From SIG714 sp964638675 (GTDB lineage Bacteria > Bacillota > Clostridia > Oscillospirales > CAG-272), in contig CAZXAU010000010.1 of NCBI GenBank assembly GCA_964638675.1, positions 33,843-97,842 on the forward strand: a stretch of 64,000 nt of DNA. Direction: 5' to 3'. A program made the translations under genes and the position numbers. The notes beneath the pieces were generated by a model. The model was not told where the DNA came from. It worked only from the letters and a program-made list of their open reading frames with translations, and ran no database searches. Each line of letters begins with the position of its first letter. Position 1 is the stretch's first letter. Of the stretch, positions 25,389 through 34,075 are shown piece by piece.

Positions 25389-25407
25389 ATTAAATCACTT
25401 TCTTTTT

Positions 25408-26142
25408 TTATATTCCGTATTTGAGTCTGATACGATAAAAGTCGTCGATCTTATCGTTGTACAGGCTCATTTCATATTCTATATCATAGCTGACACGGTT
25501 CAGAGAAATGCCGTTCTCAAAATCAAGAATTGCATACCCTGCCTTTGGGTCATGATTTCTCGGCTGTCCGACAGAACCGGGATTGATGAATGTTGTTTTC
25601 TTTTTGTTCCGCATGATCGGATCGTCACAGCCGTAAAAAATATCGAATGCGTGAGGTATATGGCTGTGACCCGATAAAACATAGTCATATTCCGAATACG
25701 CCTTTTTTTCCGTCAGGTCGGATGCAGGAGATATCGATTTCCAATAACAGTCGTCAATCGAACCGTGAATAGCCAGAATTTTTTTACCGTCAAGTGTAAA
25801 TTCAGCCTTCCCGCTTTTGCTTTCAAATGACATGAGGGTGTCTATCGTTTCCTTCGTCAGGCATGAGCGTGTATATCCGGCAGACTGAACCCCACGTGCC
25901 GATGAAAATCTGCTGAAATTGCCATTGAAAATCGCATCCTCATGATTTCCCCAGAGTCGGCAGACATACGGCAGCTCAAGCGAGCTAATGAGACCGACGA
26001 CCTCGTTCGACCTCATGCCGTAATCTATGCAATCGCCCAGAAGTGCAACGGCATCCGGTTTATATTTTTCGTTTGCATCAGCAAAAACCGCCTCAAGTGC
26101 ACTCAGATTTCCGTGTATATCGGATATGATCAATAATTTCAT
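25408..26142 (-). CDS. Calcineurin-like metallophosphoesterase (YfcE/MJ0936 type)
   Basis: A 244-residue protein with the full metal-site set: SDIHGN (7-12), LLGDCIDYG, GNHE, AIHGS and GHSH. It is a cytoplasmic phosphoesterase of the small MJ0936-like group. It leads the four-gene cluster, 19 bases before the epimerase, so it may dephosphorylate a pathway intermediate. A general phosphodiesterase role is equally possible. Confidence 0.88.
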   Translation of the reverse strand: MKLLIISDIHGNLSALEAVFADANEKYKPDAVALLGDCIDYGMRSNEVVGLISSLELPYVCRLWGNHEDAIFNGNFSRFSSARGVQSAGYTRSCLTKETIDTLMSFESKSGKAEFTLDGKKILAIHGSIDDCYWKSISPASDLTEKKAYSEYDYVLSGHSHIPHAFDIFYGCDDPIMRNKKKTTFINPGSVGQPRNHDPKAGYAILDFENGISLNRVSYDIEYEMSLYNDKIDDFYRIRLKYGI

Positions 26143-26215
26143 CTTTTTATTTTTCCCGATATCCCGTAGATTTTACGGTTTCCTTTACATAATCAACTTT
26201 ATAATTCTGCCGGAT

Positions 26216-26244
26216 ATTATAGCAGATTTTATTTACTTTGTCAA
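26216..26244 (-). promoter_or_regulatory. Promoter of the phosphoesterase-epimerase cluster
   Basis: TTGACA, a 17-base spacer and TATAAT on the minus strand. Confidence 0.82.
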
Positions 26245-26370
26245 GCGTATCATATCATCTCTTTCGGCAATAAATTATCATATCCTTTCATTTGATGGTA
26301 TATGAAATTACATATTGATGATAGCCCAAAACAAAAGATTTTGCAAGAGCTTTTTCGTATAACAGAATAC

Positions 26371-26399
26371 TTGACATTTAGATTGAATTGTGATATTAT
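26371..26399 (+). promoter_or_regulatory. Promoter of nfnAB
   Basis: TTGACA, a 17-base spacer and TATTAT, about 78 bases before the nfnA start and divergent from the phosphoesterase promoter. Confidence 0.85.
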
Positions 26400-26476
26400 A
26401 TTATGTCGATTGATATTAATTTACATAAAGATGATTTACGCATATCCTGTATTGATTGAAAGGAATCCTTAATGTC

Positions 26477-27319
26477 ATGTTTGAAATAGTCAAAAAGGAA
26501 ATACTTAACCCCACTGTGACGAAAATAGTTGTTTCGGCACCTTTTGTTGCAAAGAAAGCCAAAGCAGGGCAGTTTGTCATAGTAAGACCGAATGCAGATT
26601 CTGAAAGAATTCCGCTTACTGTTGCCGATTACGACCGTGAAGGCGGTACTGTATCGGTTATATATCAGATAGTCGGAGGAACGACTCTTGAACTGAATAT
26701 GAAAAACGAGGGTGAGTGTCTGGCAGATTTTGTGGGGCCTCTCGGAAATCCCACATCTACCGAAGGATTCAGAAAGGTTGCCGTTGTCGGCGGAGGAGTC
26801 GGAACTGCAATTGCCCTTCCGGTTGCCAAGGCACTTCACGAAGCAGGCACGCAGGTGCATTCGATAGTCGGTTTCCGCAATGCTGACCTTGTCATTCTCC
26901 GTGATGAATTTGAGAATATCAGCGATAAATATATATTGATGAGCGATGACGGAAGTGTCGGCGAAAAGGGACTTGTCACCGATGCACTGAAAAAGCTTAT
27001 TGAATCGGGCGAAGAATATGACGAGGTCATAGCCATAGGTCCTGTTATAATGATGAAATTCGTCTGTAAGCTCACTAAGGAATACAACATAAAAACAGTA
27101 GTTTCAATGAATCCGATCATGATAGACGGCACGGGTATGTGCGGCGGATGCCGTTTGAGCGTCGGCGGAAAGACCCGCTTTGCCTGTATTGACGGTCCTG
27201 AATTTGACGGGCACGAGATCGATTTTGACGAAGCCATGAAGCGTGGCGGACAGTACCGTGATTGGGAAAGACACAAGTACAGCGAAAACTGTAATCTCTT
27301 CAAAAAGGAGGGCGAATGA
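26477..27319 (+). CDS. nfnA: NfnA-type FAD/[2Fe-2S] subunit (NADH-dependent ferredoxin:NADP+ oxidoreductase)
   Basis: A 280-residue protein. A ferredoxin-reductase-type FAD domain (GQFVIVRPN, RIPLTVADY) is followed by the NAD domain (VAVVGGGVGTAIALPVAKAL), and a C-terminal Cys cluster (MCGGC, then FACIDGPEFDG) binds [2Fe-2S]. The ATG is preferred to an in-frame TTG seven codons upstream. The pair NfnA/NfnB bifurcates electrons among NADH, NADPH and ferredoxin; the same architecture is also called sulfide dehydrogenase (SudBA), so the exact reaction is inferred. One base separates it from the next gene. Confidence 0.85.
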   Translation: MFEIVKKEILNPTVTKIVVSAPFVAKKAKAGQFVIVRPNADSERIPLTVADYDREGGTVSVIYQIVGGTTLELNMKNEGECLADFVGPLGNPTSTEGFRKVAVVGGGVGTAIALPVAKALHEAGTQVHSIVGFRNADLVILRDEFENISDKYILMSDDGSVGEKGLVTDALKKLIESGEEYDEVIAIGPVIMMKFVCKLTKEYNIKTVVSMNPIMIDGTGMCGGCRLSVGGKTRFACIDGPEFDGHEIDFDEAMKRGGQYRDWERHKYSENCNLFKKEGE

Positions 27320-27320
27320 T

Positions 27321-28721
27321 ATGCCGAATATGTCGACGCCGAACTTGTCGGCGAAAAAAAATGAAATGCCGACACAGCCGGCTGAAATAAGGAAGAATAA
27401 TTTTGACGAGGTTGCACTTGGATATAGCGAGGAGGCCGCACTTGACGAAGCAGCAAGATGTCTTAACTGCAAAAACGCCGCCTGCATGAAAGGGTGCCCT
27501 GTAAAGGTTGATATTCCCGGATTTATAGCGAAAATTCGTGAAAAGGATTATGAAGCTGCATATAATGTAATTTCGCTCTCATCTTCCCTTCCTGCCGTTT
27601 GCGGAAGAGTCTGTCCGCAGGAGACACAGTGCGAGGCTCAATGCGTTCGTGGCATAAAGGGTGAAGCTGTCGGAATCGGACGGCTTGAGCGATTTGTCGC
27701 CGATCATCATAACGGTTCAGAAAAAAACACGGTTCAAATTGAAAAAAATAAAAACGGTATAAAAGTAGCCGTGATCGGCAGTGGGCCTTCAGGTCTTGCC
27801 TGTGCCGGCGATCTTGCAAAGAAAGGTTACGATGTCACAATTTTTGAGGCGCTTCATGTTGCCGGCGGTGTTCTTGTTTACGGCATTCCCGAATTCCGTC
27901 TGCCCAAATCGATCGTCAGCAAAGAAATTGACAACTTACGGTCGCTCGGTGTCAAGATTGAGCTTGACATGGTAGTAGGAAAGACCTTATCGATTGAAGA
28001 ACTGATCGGCGATTACGGTTTTAAGGCTGTCTTTATAGGCAGTGGTGCCGGTCTTCCGAAATTCATGGGAATCCCTGGTGAAAACCTTTGCGGTGTTTTC
28101 TCGGCAAACGAATTCCTCACACGAATCAACCTCATGAAAGCATATGAGGAAGGTTCGTCTACACCTATAACGAGAGGGAAAAAAGTAGCTGTCGTAGGCG
28201 GCGGTAATGTCGCAATGGATGCGGCAAGGTCGGCTCTGCGACTCGGCAGTGAGGTACACATAATATACCGGCGTACCCGGGCTGAGCTCCCTGCAAGAGA
28301 GGAAGAAATCGATCATGCCATAGAAGAAGGCGTAATATTTGATTATCTTACAAACCCTGTCAGGATCAATTCAAACGATAACGGCAGAGTATCGTCAATT
28401 ACCTGCATCAGAATGGAACTCTCCGAACCCGATTCTTCGGGCAGAAGAAAGCCTGTTCCTGTCGAAGGAAGCGAATTCGACATCGAAGCCGATGTGGTTA
28501 TCATGGCACTCGGAACAAGTCCGAATCCGCTCATTAAAAACAGTACAGCCGGACTTGAGATAAATTCCCGTGGCGGAATCGTAACAAGCGAATCAGGAGA
28601 GACCTCAATAGAATATATATACGCCGGCGGCGACGCCGTAACCGGTGCGGCAACCGTAATCCTTGCAATGGGAGCAGGCAAAACAGCCGCCGAGGCTATA
28701 GATATAAAGCTTTCTGAATAA
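27321..28721 (+). CDS. nfnB: NfnB/GltA-type iron-sulfur flavoprotein
   Basis: A 466-residue protein. N-terminal Cys motifs (CLNCKNAACMKGCPV and CGRVCPQETQCEAQC) bind [4Fe-4S] clusters. An FAD domain (VAVIGSGPSGLACAG, about 160-174) and an NADPH domain (VAVVGGGNVAMDAARSA, then YRRTRAELPAR) follow. It matches the glutamate synthase small-subunit family and the large Nfn subunit. No GltB-type large subunit is nearby, and the NfnA partner precedes it, which favours Nfn or Sud over glutamate synthase. GGAGGG lies 8 bases before the ATG. Confidence 0.87.
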   Translation: MPNMSTPNLSAKKNEMPTQPAEIRKNNFDEVALGYSEEAALDEAARCLNCKNAACMKGCPVKVDIPGFIAKIREKDYEAAYNVISLSSSLPAVCGRVCPQETQCEAQCVRGIKGEAVGIGRLERFVADHHNGSEKNTVQIEKNKNGIKVAVIGSGPSGLACAGDLAKKGYDVTIFEALHVAGGVLVYGIPEFRLPKSIVSKEIDNLRSLGVKIELDMVVGKTLSIEELIGDYGFKAVFIGSGAGLPKFMGIPGENLCGVFSANEFLTRINLMKAYEEGSSTPITRGKKVAVVGGGNVAMDAARSALRLGSEVHIIYRRTRAELPAREEEIDHAIEEGVIFDYLTNPVRINSNDNGRVSSITCIRMELSEPDSSGRRKPVPVEGSEFDIEADVVIMALGTSPNPLIKNSTAGLEINSRGGIVTSESGETSIEYIYAGGDAVTGAATVILAMGAGKTAAEAIDIKLSE

Positions 28722-28760
28722 AAAAATATGTGGGGGACCTTTCTGTAGAAAGGTCCCCCA
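28720..28760 (-). terminator. Terminator of the ABC importer operon
   Basis: A 13-bp perfect stem, GGGGGACCTTTCT/AGAAAGGTCCCCC, with a two-base loop. On the minus strand it is followed by CACATATTTTTTT. A second hairpin (ACATTTTC/GAAAATGT) precedes it on that strand. Confidence 0.78.
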
Positions 28761-28939
28761 GTTACATTTTCGACAGAAAATGTCATCTTCCCCCTTCAAA
28801 GACTTTATTAAAAGGGGTGTATATAAGGGCTTCGCTCAAATTTTGCTGAATTAGCAATTGCTTGAACTGTAGCCGGCATGGGGCCCCTGCCCCACAAGGT
28901 TTATAGGAATGGTGTTAAAAAGGATAATTTAGATATTAT
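28761..28939. other. Structured GC-rich intergenic stretch
   Basis: Beyond the terminator the DNA holds an 8-bp hairpin (28764-28783), TTGCTGAATTAGCAA, and the G/C palindrome TGGGGCCCCTGCCCCA near 28880. It has the look of a dispersed intergenic repeat, but no second copy was found in this window. No coding frame. Confidence 0.5.
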
Positions 28940-30142
28940 TTATTGAGCATTACTGTTCAAAAAATCAGAATCTATCTTTCTGTAACCGCCGAAGCTTGAC
29001 GGGCAGGCGTAAATTTCTTCTGCAAGCTCTTTGCCGAGGAACAGATCTGTAATTGAATTCAGCTTTGCAGTGATATCGATATCCGAAAAACTGTCTGGAT
29101 ATACTGTTTTTGCTATAAACCATGCATTTGCAAGTGCGATCTCATAGTTTGTATAGTATGAATTATACGCCATCTGAAGATATACATTGCCATTGTTCCA
29201 TGCCTTTGAGCAATCAAAAAGTGCGTGATCTTCGGCAAAAAGAGGTTTGATATTTTTTATAGCGGCGGCATCGATAAACATTATATCTGTTTTCTCGCCA
29301 AGCGAAACAAACTTTTCAGCTTCAATAGCACCGATGCCCTTCATTCCAAGATCTGAAAGAACATTTTTTACAGATGTAACAGTAAATGTCGAATAGTTCT
29401 CACATGTAAAAAGATGATTTGTCGTTCCCCAGTTGCCGAGGCCGCCTATATAGACATAGGGTTTATCCTCGTCTTTTATACTGCCGGTTCTTCTTGCAAT
29501 TTCGGCTGATTCGCTCTCAACAAATGACACGATCTCCTCTGCTCTTTCGTTTTTACCGAATATCTCTCCGAGCAATTTCATACTTCCATTGAATTCATCG
29601 CCGAAAACGCCTGACGGCCCCGAACGAAGAGTGATGACAGGAACACCGAGCTGATTCTGAAGCGAGTCTTCCTTATCTGCGTCCTCGTATTCCGATATGA
29701 CAATATCGGGATCACATGAGAGTATCTTTTCAGGCTCTGCCGTCTGTGCGTTAGGCCCTCCGACACCGCATGATGGCAGCTTTGAAAAGCTGTCGCCGAA
29801 CGCCATTACATATGGACGAGGCGAAGAGTCGAACATCTTCGGTCTTTGGGAGAGCGTGAGATTGTCGATATCCTCTACTCCGCAGAGCAGTGAGATATCA
29901 CCGACATATGAATACATACGCAGGGCTCCTGCACCTATACATACTACCCTTTTGTAGCTGCCGGGTGTCACTTCAACTTCCCTGCCTATCATGTCTTTAA
30001 CCACGATACTCTGCCTGCCGCTGTCGGTCAGCGCCGCCGAAGTGTCGGGCGTTTTTGTGTTATCGGCATCATTGCAGAAAACGAGTGACAAGGACATACA
30101 CAAAAGCAGAAACAAGGCCGTTATTTTTCTGATTGATTTCAT
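28940..30142 (-). CDS. ABC importer substrate-binding lipoprotein, iron-complex type
   Basis: A 400-residue protein. Residues 1-23 are a signal peptide ending in LSLVFC, an atypical lipobox with Phe before Cys. The rest fits the periplasmic-binding PF01497 family: VVKDMIGREVEV, RVVCIGAGALRM, DPDIVISEY and PVITLRSGPSG. With the downstream-type ATPase and FecCD permease it forms a complete importer for an iron-siderophore, cobalamin or related metal complex. It lies 31 bases after the ATPase gene and is last in the operon. The ligand cannot be read from sequence. Confidence 0.88.
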   Translation of the reverse strand: MKSIRKITALFLLLCMSLSLVFCNDADNTKTPDTSAALTDSGRQSIVVKDMIGREVEVTPGSYKRVVCIGAGALRMYSYVGDISLLCGVEDIDNLTLSQRPKMFDSSPRPYVMAFGDSFSKLPSCGVGGPNAQTAEPEKILSCDPDIVISEYEDADKEDSLQNQLGVPVITLRSGPSGVFGDEFNGSMKLLGEIFGKNERAEEIVSFVESESAEIARRTGSIKDEDKPYVYIGGLGNWGTTNHLFTCENYSTFTVTSVKNVLSDLGMKGIGAIEAEKFVSLGEKTDIMFIDAAAIKNIKPLFAEDHALFDCSKAWNNGNVYLQMAYNSYYTNYEIALANAWFIAKTVYPDSFSDIDITAKLNSITDLFLGKELAEEIYACPSSFGGYRKIDSDFLNSNAQ

Positions 30143-30173
30143 TGTTTCATTCCTTCCTGATATATAAAATAGA

Positions 30174-30935
30174 TTACTTTATTGCGAGGATTCTCCCTTT
30201 GACTTCGACAAGCTTTATATCTACGCCGTATATATCTCTGAGTACATCCTCACTTATACACATCGGGGCGAGATCGTATGCAATTTTTCCGTCCTTCATA
30301 AAGAAAAATCTGTTTCCGAGGGAGAGAGCTGTATTGAGATCGTGCAGGGATATCAGAATTGATATCTTCTTTTTTTCTGCAAGATGCCGCACAATGTCCG
30401 AAAGCATAAATTCATTTGCAATATCGAGATTGCCTGTCGGCTCGTCAAAAACTATAAGCTCAGGCTCGCCTACAAGCGCACGTGCTATGGCAACCTTTTG
30501 CTTTTCACCGCCCGAGAGACTGTCGGCAAACCGTCCTGACAGCCCTGAAAGTCCTGTTTCCTCAATTATTTCATTCGTTTTATCTATATCGCACTTACTC
30601 GGGTAAAGTCCGAAATACGGCATTCTTCCGAGCAGAACGCTGTCAAAAACAGTCAGCTCACCGAAATTTATATTTTGCGGAACATATCCTATCAGCCTTG
30701 CTCTCTGTTTGCGCGGCATTTTCAATATGTCCTTGCCGTTAAAGCATATACTCCCCTTTGAAGGATTCAGAATTCCGAGAATATTTGAAAATAGTGTAGT
30801 CTTTCCGCTTCCGTTTTTTCCGAGCAGAATTCCGATCTCGCCCATGCCCAGGGAAAGATCAACTCCCTGCAGAACCTCGGGTGAGCTTTTATGATTTGTT
30901 TTATATGAAAAGTGAAGATCCTTTATATCAAGCAT
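30174..30935 (-). CDS. ABC importer ATP-binding protein, FecE type
   Basis: A 253-residue protein. Walker A is GKNGSGKT, the Q-loop YVPQN, the signature LSGGEKQK, Walker B LIVFDEPTGNLD, and the switch His SLHD. The start is ATGCTTGATATAAAG, which overlaps the permease stop by 8 bases and has a purine-rich GAGGGGGAAAGG upstream; a longer frame has no initiation site. It energises the FecCD permease. Confidence 0.94.
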   Translation of the reverse strand: MLDIKDLHFSYKTNHKSSPEVLQGVDLSLGMGEIGILLGKNGSGKTTLFSNILGILNPSKGSICFNGKDILKMPRKQRARLIGYVPQNINFGELTVFDSVLLGRMPYFGLYPSKCDIDKTNEIIEETGLSGLSGRFADSLSGGEKQKVAIARALVGEPELIVFDEPTGNLDIANEFMLSDIVRHLAEKKKISILISLHDLNTALSLGNRFFFMKDGKIAYDLAPMCISEDVLRDIYGVDIKLVEVKGRILAIK

Positions 30936-31977
30936 TGCCTTTCCCCCTCTTTCCCAATATAAGTGCGATAAAGAAAGGTGCACCGAGCAGTGACGTAACA
31001 GCTCCGACAGGAAGAGCAGAACCGCCGCCGACAGTTCTTGACAGTGAATCGGCGACAAGGAGAAGCAGACTTCCGAGAAGAGCCGATGATATAATTGTAT
31101 ACCTGTGATCCTGCGAGAGCAGTTTTTTTGCAATATGCGGACATATTATTCCGACAAATCCGATCGTGCCGAGAAACGAGACGCATACGGCGGTCAACGC
31201 AGATGTCAAAAGGAGTGAAAAAAATCTGAAACGGGAAAGATCGATTCCGAGTGACAGGGCGCTTGCATCACCAGATAAAAGAGCGTTGTATTTCCATGAA
31301 CCAAGCGCAAAGCAGACAATACAGAAAACCAAAACAGCAAGCATTATGAGATCGGTCTTATAGCTTGCACGTGAAAGATCTCCGAAATTCCAGACAACAG
31401 CGGCAGAAAGTCCGACGTCTGTTGCATAAAACTGCAATATACTTGTAAGCGCCGACCAAACACTACCGAGTGCAATTCCCGACAGAACAAGTACGCCAGG
31501 GGAAAATGAGCGTTTTTTGCAGAGTCCGAGAATTACGAGAGTTGACAAAAGCGAAAAGATAAACGCCGCTAAACTTGTCGAAAATGGATTCACCCCCGAT
31601 ATAGCATACGATAGGTTTTTTCCCGTTTCAAGAAAACCGCCTGCAAATACGATAATAGATAAATTAGCGCCGAAAACCGCCGAATTTGTGATGCCGAGAG
31701 TTGAAGGAGACGCCATCGTGTTGCCAAGAACCGTCTGCATTATCAGCCCCGAGAGCGAAAGTCCTGCCCCTGCAATTATCGCCGCAAGCACACGCGGAAT
31801 TCTGATATTGCGGATTATCCTTATATTGCTCTCGCTTCCCTTCCCGAACAGCGCCGATATTCCGTCACTCAGCGTCATTCCGGATGAGCCGACAAAAAGG
31901 CAGACAAACGACATGATCAGAAGTGAAATCGAGAGAATGCATATAATCAGAATATTTTTTCTTTTATTTTTTTTCAT
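30928..31977 (-). CDS. ABC importer permease, FecCD family
   Basis: A 349-residue protein with about ten hydrophobic segments and the family motifs RIPRVLAAIIAGAGLSLSG, NPLAS-like NTMASPSTLGI, and GTIGFVGIICPHIAKKL near the coupling helix. It is the first gene of the importer operon. A stem-loop lies about 25-60 bases upstream of its start. Confidence 0.94.
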   Translation of the reverse strand: MKKNKRKNILIICILSISLLIMSFVCLFVGSSGMTLSDGISALFGKGSESNIRIIRNIRIPRVLAAIIAGAGLSLSGLIMQTVLGNTMASPSTLGITNSAVFGANLSIIVFAGGFLETGKNLSYAISGVNPFSTSLAAFIFSLLSTLVILGLCKKRSFSPGVLVLSGIALGSVWSALTSILQFYATDVGLSAAVVWNFGDLSRASYKTDLIMLAVLVFCIVCFALGSWKYNALLSGDASALSLGIDLSRFRFFSLLLTSALTAVCVSFLGTIGFVGIICPHIAKKLLSQDHRYTIISSALLGSLLLLVADSLSRTVGGGSALPVGAVTSLLGAPFFIALILGKRGKGNA

Positions 31978-31995
31978 ATGCCATCCCCTTCAGAC

Positions 31996-32123
31996 AAAAT
32001 AAAGCTGTCGATCTTCACTTCTGTGAAAAAACGACAGCTTCAACTATCAATTCATAGGTCAAAATATTATGTAATGCTCTCATCATCTTTGCTGATATTG
32101 CTTCAGCAATATTTCAAATCAGC
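31996..32123 (-). promoter_or_regulatory. Structured leader of the ABC importer operon
   Basis: Two stem-loops lie upstream of the permease start. One has arms AAGCTGTCG/CGACAGCTT enclosing TTCAC/GTGAA, and TATTTTG follows it on the minus strand. The other has ATATTGC/GCAATAT inside GCTGAT and ATCAGC arms (32091-32123). The first could be an attenuator or a terminator for the histidine operon; no known riboswitch was recognised. Confidence 0.4.
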
Positions 32124-32188
32124 TTCTGCCGATACATAGGTGCAAAGAATAAACGAAATTCATAAGATATCATATCATATTTTTTCTC

Positions 32189-32596
32189 TTATTTCAAGAG
32201 CTTTTTTATTTTTTCTATACAATCATTTATAAGCAGTGTTGTATTGACATCCGACAGCCCGGCAATATAGTTATCGCAAAGGTTCATGGGTATGAGTATA
32301 CGAACCGCATTGCTCTGTGAAATTGCAAGCGCCATTTTTGGGGTGATCTCACCGTACAGCGAATCTGCTATCACTATGCCCACAGGGCCTGTGATAATGT
32401 CAGCGCTCCTGCATGAGACAATGACCGCATTTTCGCCTGTTGCGGCGTGATCTGCTCCCGATTTCAGCATTGCCTGCGTTGCAAGTGCGTTTGTTCCTAC
32501 GGCAATCAGATCAATCTCGGGAATTTCTTTTTTTATTCTCTCGATAATACGGCATCCGACACCGCCGCCCTGACCGTCAACTACAAGTATTTTCAT
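32189..32596 (-). CDS. DUF3842 family protein
   Basis: A 135-residue protein matching DUF3842. The N-terminus MKILVVDGQGGGVGCRI is Rossmann-like with a Gly-rich loop, and GENAVIVSCRSADIITGPVG is a typical internal segment. Function is unknown. It sits 32 bases after the histidinol-phosphatase gene, at the end of the histidine operon, probably co-transcribed. Confidence 0.85.
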   Translation of the reverse strand: MKILVVDGQGGGVGCRIIERIKKEIPEIDLIAVGTNALATQAMLKSGADHAATGENAVIVSCRSADIITGPVGIVIADSLYGEITPKMALAISQSNAVRILIPMNLCDNYIAGLSDVNTTLLINDCIEKIKKLLK

Positions 32597-32628
32597 ATTT
32601 AACTGTACCTTTCACGATAAATCGCTGT

Positions 32629-33390
32629 TTATAAATAGTCAGCCATGACATCTTCAAAACCAAATAGTATATTTTCTTTTGAATGGCTGTCGCTTGACAA
32701 TATGAATTTTGCGCCCTTGCTCTTTAAATAATCGTAGATATTTCTTGCAGGGTAAGGAGTGGTGCGGTACCCTCTCGATATAGCACCTGTGTTGATCTCA
32801 AACGGTATTGAATAAGCAAGCAGTGCATCTGCCGCCTTTTTTGCGGCTATTTTATACCGTTCACAACTTGTATCAAACAAAGGTTCTTTCTCAATGAATT
32901 TTGTTATAAGATCAAAATGCCCTATGACGGTAGGAGATATGCGTTCCGGGATAGCGGCGACATTTTCATAATACTTTTCAACAAGAGAGTACATATCACC
33001 CGAAAAATATCTTTCTGCTACAAATTTCAGTATATCGGGAGATTCATCTACTGCAAAATATTCATTTCCCACATTTATATAGTGTGCCGAACCTATGACA
33101 AAATCGAAATCATCTGTCGGCTCGTTTGAAAAGAGATCCTGCTCTATTCCGCACAAAATGTTTATCTTTCCGTTGTACTTTGCTTTAAGTGAATTTATGC
33201 ATTCTTTGTATTCTGCAATCCGCTCTTTGGCAATACAATAGCTTTCATCAAACTGCGTATAGGAATGATCGGAAAAGCCTATAGTATCCATTCCCTTTTC
33301 TATCGCCGAGAGAACCACCCGCTCGGGATCATCCCTGCCGTCACTGAATGTCGTATGGACATGAATATCCTTTTTTAGCAATGACGTCAT
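32629..33390 (-). CDS. Histidinol-phosphatase, PHP family
   Basis: A 253-residue protein with the PHP metal-site pattern: DIHVHTTFSDG (8-18), GFSDH, GIEQD, GSAHY, GHFD and SSDSH. It hydrolyses L-histidinol phosphate to histidinol, the step that the HisB of this operon lacks. Its start overlaps the hisIE stop by 4 bases, and its place completes the pathway. Confidence 0.92.
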   Translation of the reverse strand: MTSLLKKDIHVHTTFSDGRDDPERVVLSAIEKGMDTIGFSDHSYTQFDESYCIAKERIAEYKECINSLKAKYNGKINILCGIEQDLFSNEPTDDFDFVIGSAHYINVGNEYFAVDESPDILKFVAERYFSGDMYSLVEKYYENVAAIPERISPTVIGHFDLITKFIEKEPLFDTSCERYKIAAKKAADALLAYSIPFEINTGAISRGYRTTPYPARNIYDYLKSKGAKFILSSDSHSKENILFGFEDVMADYL

Positions 33391-34037
33391 GAAGTCATTT
33401 TCTCCTGTTTGACCTTCTTGTCTATAACGTGGCGTGAAGCAAGCTCCTTATGGATATCCTCAAGCGTAATTCCGCTCTGCACCATAAGAACCATCACATG
33501 ATAAGCAAGATCGGCGATCTCGTATATTGTTTCCTTCTTATCCTCAGCCTTAGCCGCAATTATGACCTCGGTCGATTCCTCGCCAACCTTTTTCAGTATT
33601 TTATCAAGTCCTTTTTCAAAGAGATATGTCGTATAAGAACCCTCTTTTTTCTCTGCTTTTCTGCCTTTAAGCAGTTCAAAAAGACCTTCATAAGAAAATT
33701 CATGTCTTTCATCACTCTCAAAAAGTGTATTTGTAAAGCAAGAGTATGAGCCTGTATGGCATGCAGGGCCGTCGGGTTCGACCATTACAACAAGTGCATC
33801 CTTATCGCAGTCTGCTGTTATTGAAACAATATGCTGATAGTTTCCGCTCGTTTCGCCTTTAAGCCAGAGCTCCTGTCTTGAACGGCTGTAAAAGCATGTA
33901 AGTCCTTTTTCTATCGAGATCGCAAGCGATTCTCTGTTCATGTATGCAAGTGTTAAAACCTTTTTGGTAATAGCATCAACAACTATAGCGGGAATAAGAC
34001 CGTTCCCGTCAAACTTCAATTCTTCTGTATTCAACAT
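33387..34037 (-). CDS. hisIE: Bifunctional phosphoribosyl-AMP cyclohydrolase / phosphoribosyl-ATP pyrophosphatase
   Basis: A 216-residue fusion. HisI occupies about 1-110 (LAYMNRESL, FYSRSRQELWLKGETSG, metal-binding DCDKDAL and CHTGSYSCF). HisE occupies about 118-205 (LFEKGLDKILKKVGEESTEV, IYEIADLAYH). It catalyses steps 2 and 3 of histidine synthesis. It lies between hisF and the phosphatase gene. Confidence 0.96.
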   Translation of the reverse strand: MLNTEELKFDGNGLIPAIVVDAITKKVLTLAYMNRESLAISIEKGLTCFYSRSRQELWLKGETSGNYQHIVSITADCDKDALVVMVEPDGPACHTGSYSCFTNTLFESDERHEFSYEGLFELLKGRKAEKKEGSYTTYLFEKGLDKILKKVGEESTEVIIAAKAEDKKETIYEIADLAYHVMVLMVQSGITLEDIHKELASRHVIDKKVKQEKMTS

Positions 34038-34075
34038 TTTCTGATATCTTCCTTTCGCATCTTTCGTTTCTTTAA

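Noticed and set aside
31996..32040. Known metal or vitamin riboswitch before the FecCD operon
   Set aside because: Only simple stem-loops are seen; the cobalamin, molybdenum-cofactor and other conserved cores are absent.
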